Shown here one piece after another: positions 5,650 through 6,061 of a stretch of 6,061 nucleotides of DNA. The position numbers were made by a program, and so were the translations under genes. The notes under the pieces were generated by a model, which saw only the letters and a list, made by a program, of their open reading frames with translations, had not been told where the DNA came from and made no database searches. Origin of the DNA: Motiliproteus sp963974645 (GTDB taxonomy: Bacteria; Pseudomonadota; Gammaproteobacteria; Pseudomonadales; Balneatricaceae); assembly GCA_963974645.1 (NCBI GenBank), contig CAXBEA010000158.1, forward strand, positions 1 to 6,061, read 5' to 3'. The stretch's first letter is position 1. The number at the start of each line of letters is the position of its first letter.

Positions 5650-6061
5650 TCAGGCCTTGAAGCTGTGAAGTCGATTCATCGCCTTGGCGAGGCCGTCATT
5701 GAGTAAAATAGGAAGCGTGTTGATCGCTTCGTCGATGCAGGCTAGGGTGAGTTCTCGCTCGCTGCTGGGGGCTTTGCCGAGGACGAAATTATGTACCAGC
5801 TTGGCGTTGCCTGGGTGGCCGATGCCGATGCGCAGGCGTAGGAATGACCTGTCGCCGCCCAGTTTTTCAATCGTGTCTCTAAGTCCGTTGTGGCCGCCAT
5901 GGCCGCCGCCCTGTTTAAGGCGTGCACTGCCAGGGGCGATATCAAGCTCGTCATGTGCGACCAGGATAGCCTCGACCGGGATCTTGAAGTAGCTCGCCAG
6001 GGCTTGGATGGCCTGGCCGCTGAGATTCATGAAGGTGGTTGGGATCAGGAGGTGTAGCTCG
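5650..6061 (-). CDS. pth: Peptidyl-tRNA hydrolase, 5' end cut by window edge
   Basis: Hydrolyses the ester bond of peptidyl-tRNAs that fall off the ribosome, freeing tRNA for reuse; a cytoplasmic monomer. The window holds about 136 C-terminal residues of a protein expected to be about 194 aa. The first visible residues ELHLLIPTTF run straight into MNLSG, so the gene continues past the right edge and the Met at 6030 is internal. Relative to E. coli numbering, Asn68 (in MNLSG), Asp93 (in AHDELD) and Asn114 (in GGGHGGHNGL) are all present, as is RLRIGIGHPG. Catalytic His20 lies outside the window. The C-terminus NRLHSFKA resembles E. coli NRLHAFKAQ. ychF follows 70 bp downstream with no terminator between, so co-transcription is likely. 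Confidence 0.96.
   Translation of the reverse strand, partial: ELHLLIPTTFMNLSGQAIQALASYFKIPVEAILVAHDELDIAPGSARLKQGGGHGGHNGLRDTIEKLGGDRSFLRLRIGIGHPGNAKLVHNFVLGKAPSSERELTLACIDEAINTLPILLNDGLAKAMNRLHSFKA

Overview
The window is a stretch of a gammaproteobacterial chromosome, about 50-55% GC by eye. ArgS, YchF, Pth and both tRNAs read like gammaproteobacterial versions. The FimX-type protein points to the Pseudomonas/Cellvibrio/Marinobacter side of that class; this lineage call is an inference from memory of the families, not a search result. Every gene I can support is on the minus strand, so transcription runs from high to low coordinates. There is no sign of an IS element, phage, CRISPR array or genomic island.

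Layout in transcription order: (1) pth, peptidyl-tRNA hydrolase, with its 5' end beyond the right edge (6061-5650). (2) A 70-bp gap with a tandem 13-bp repeat and a clear Shine-Dalgarno. (3) ychF, the OLA1/YchF-family ATPase (5579-4488). (4) A 105-bp gap carrying a near-consensus sigma70 promoter (TTGACA, 17 bp, AATAAT) whose -35 box lies in the loop of a perfect 7-bp inverted repeat. (5) tRNA-Met(CAT) (4382-4306) and tRNA-Gln(TTG) (4259-4185), both with encoded CCA. (6) A 154-bp gap without a convincing terminator. (7) A 686-aa REC-like/PAS/GGDEF/EAL protein with degenerate active sites, matching the c-di-GMP receptor FimX of type IV pilus control (4030-1970). (8) A 163-bp gap with a hairpin and a possible extended -10. 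(9) argS, arginyl-tRNA synthetase, running to the left edge, where it lacks only its last codon or so (1806-1).

Most of the window serves translation: pth recycles peptidyl-tRNA, YchF is a ribosome-associated ATPase, and the tRNAs and ArgRS supply decoding. FimX is the outlier, a second-messenger receptor for surface motility placed between tRNA genes and argS. I found no wholly new system. The most unusual local feature is an AT-rich in-frame insertion of about 25-30 codons in argS (about 282-372). It encodes a lysine- and phenylalanine-rich, potentially amphipathic helix between the catalytic core and the anticodon-binding domain. Next in interest are the inverted repeat around the tRNA promoter's -35 box and the 8-bp leader/trailer complementarity flanking tRNA-Met.
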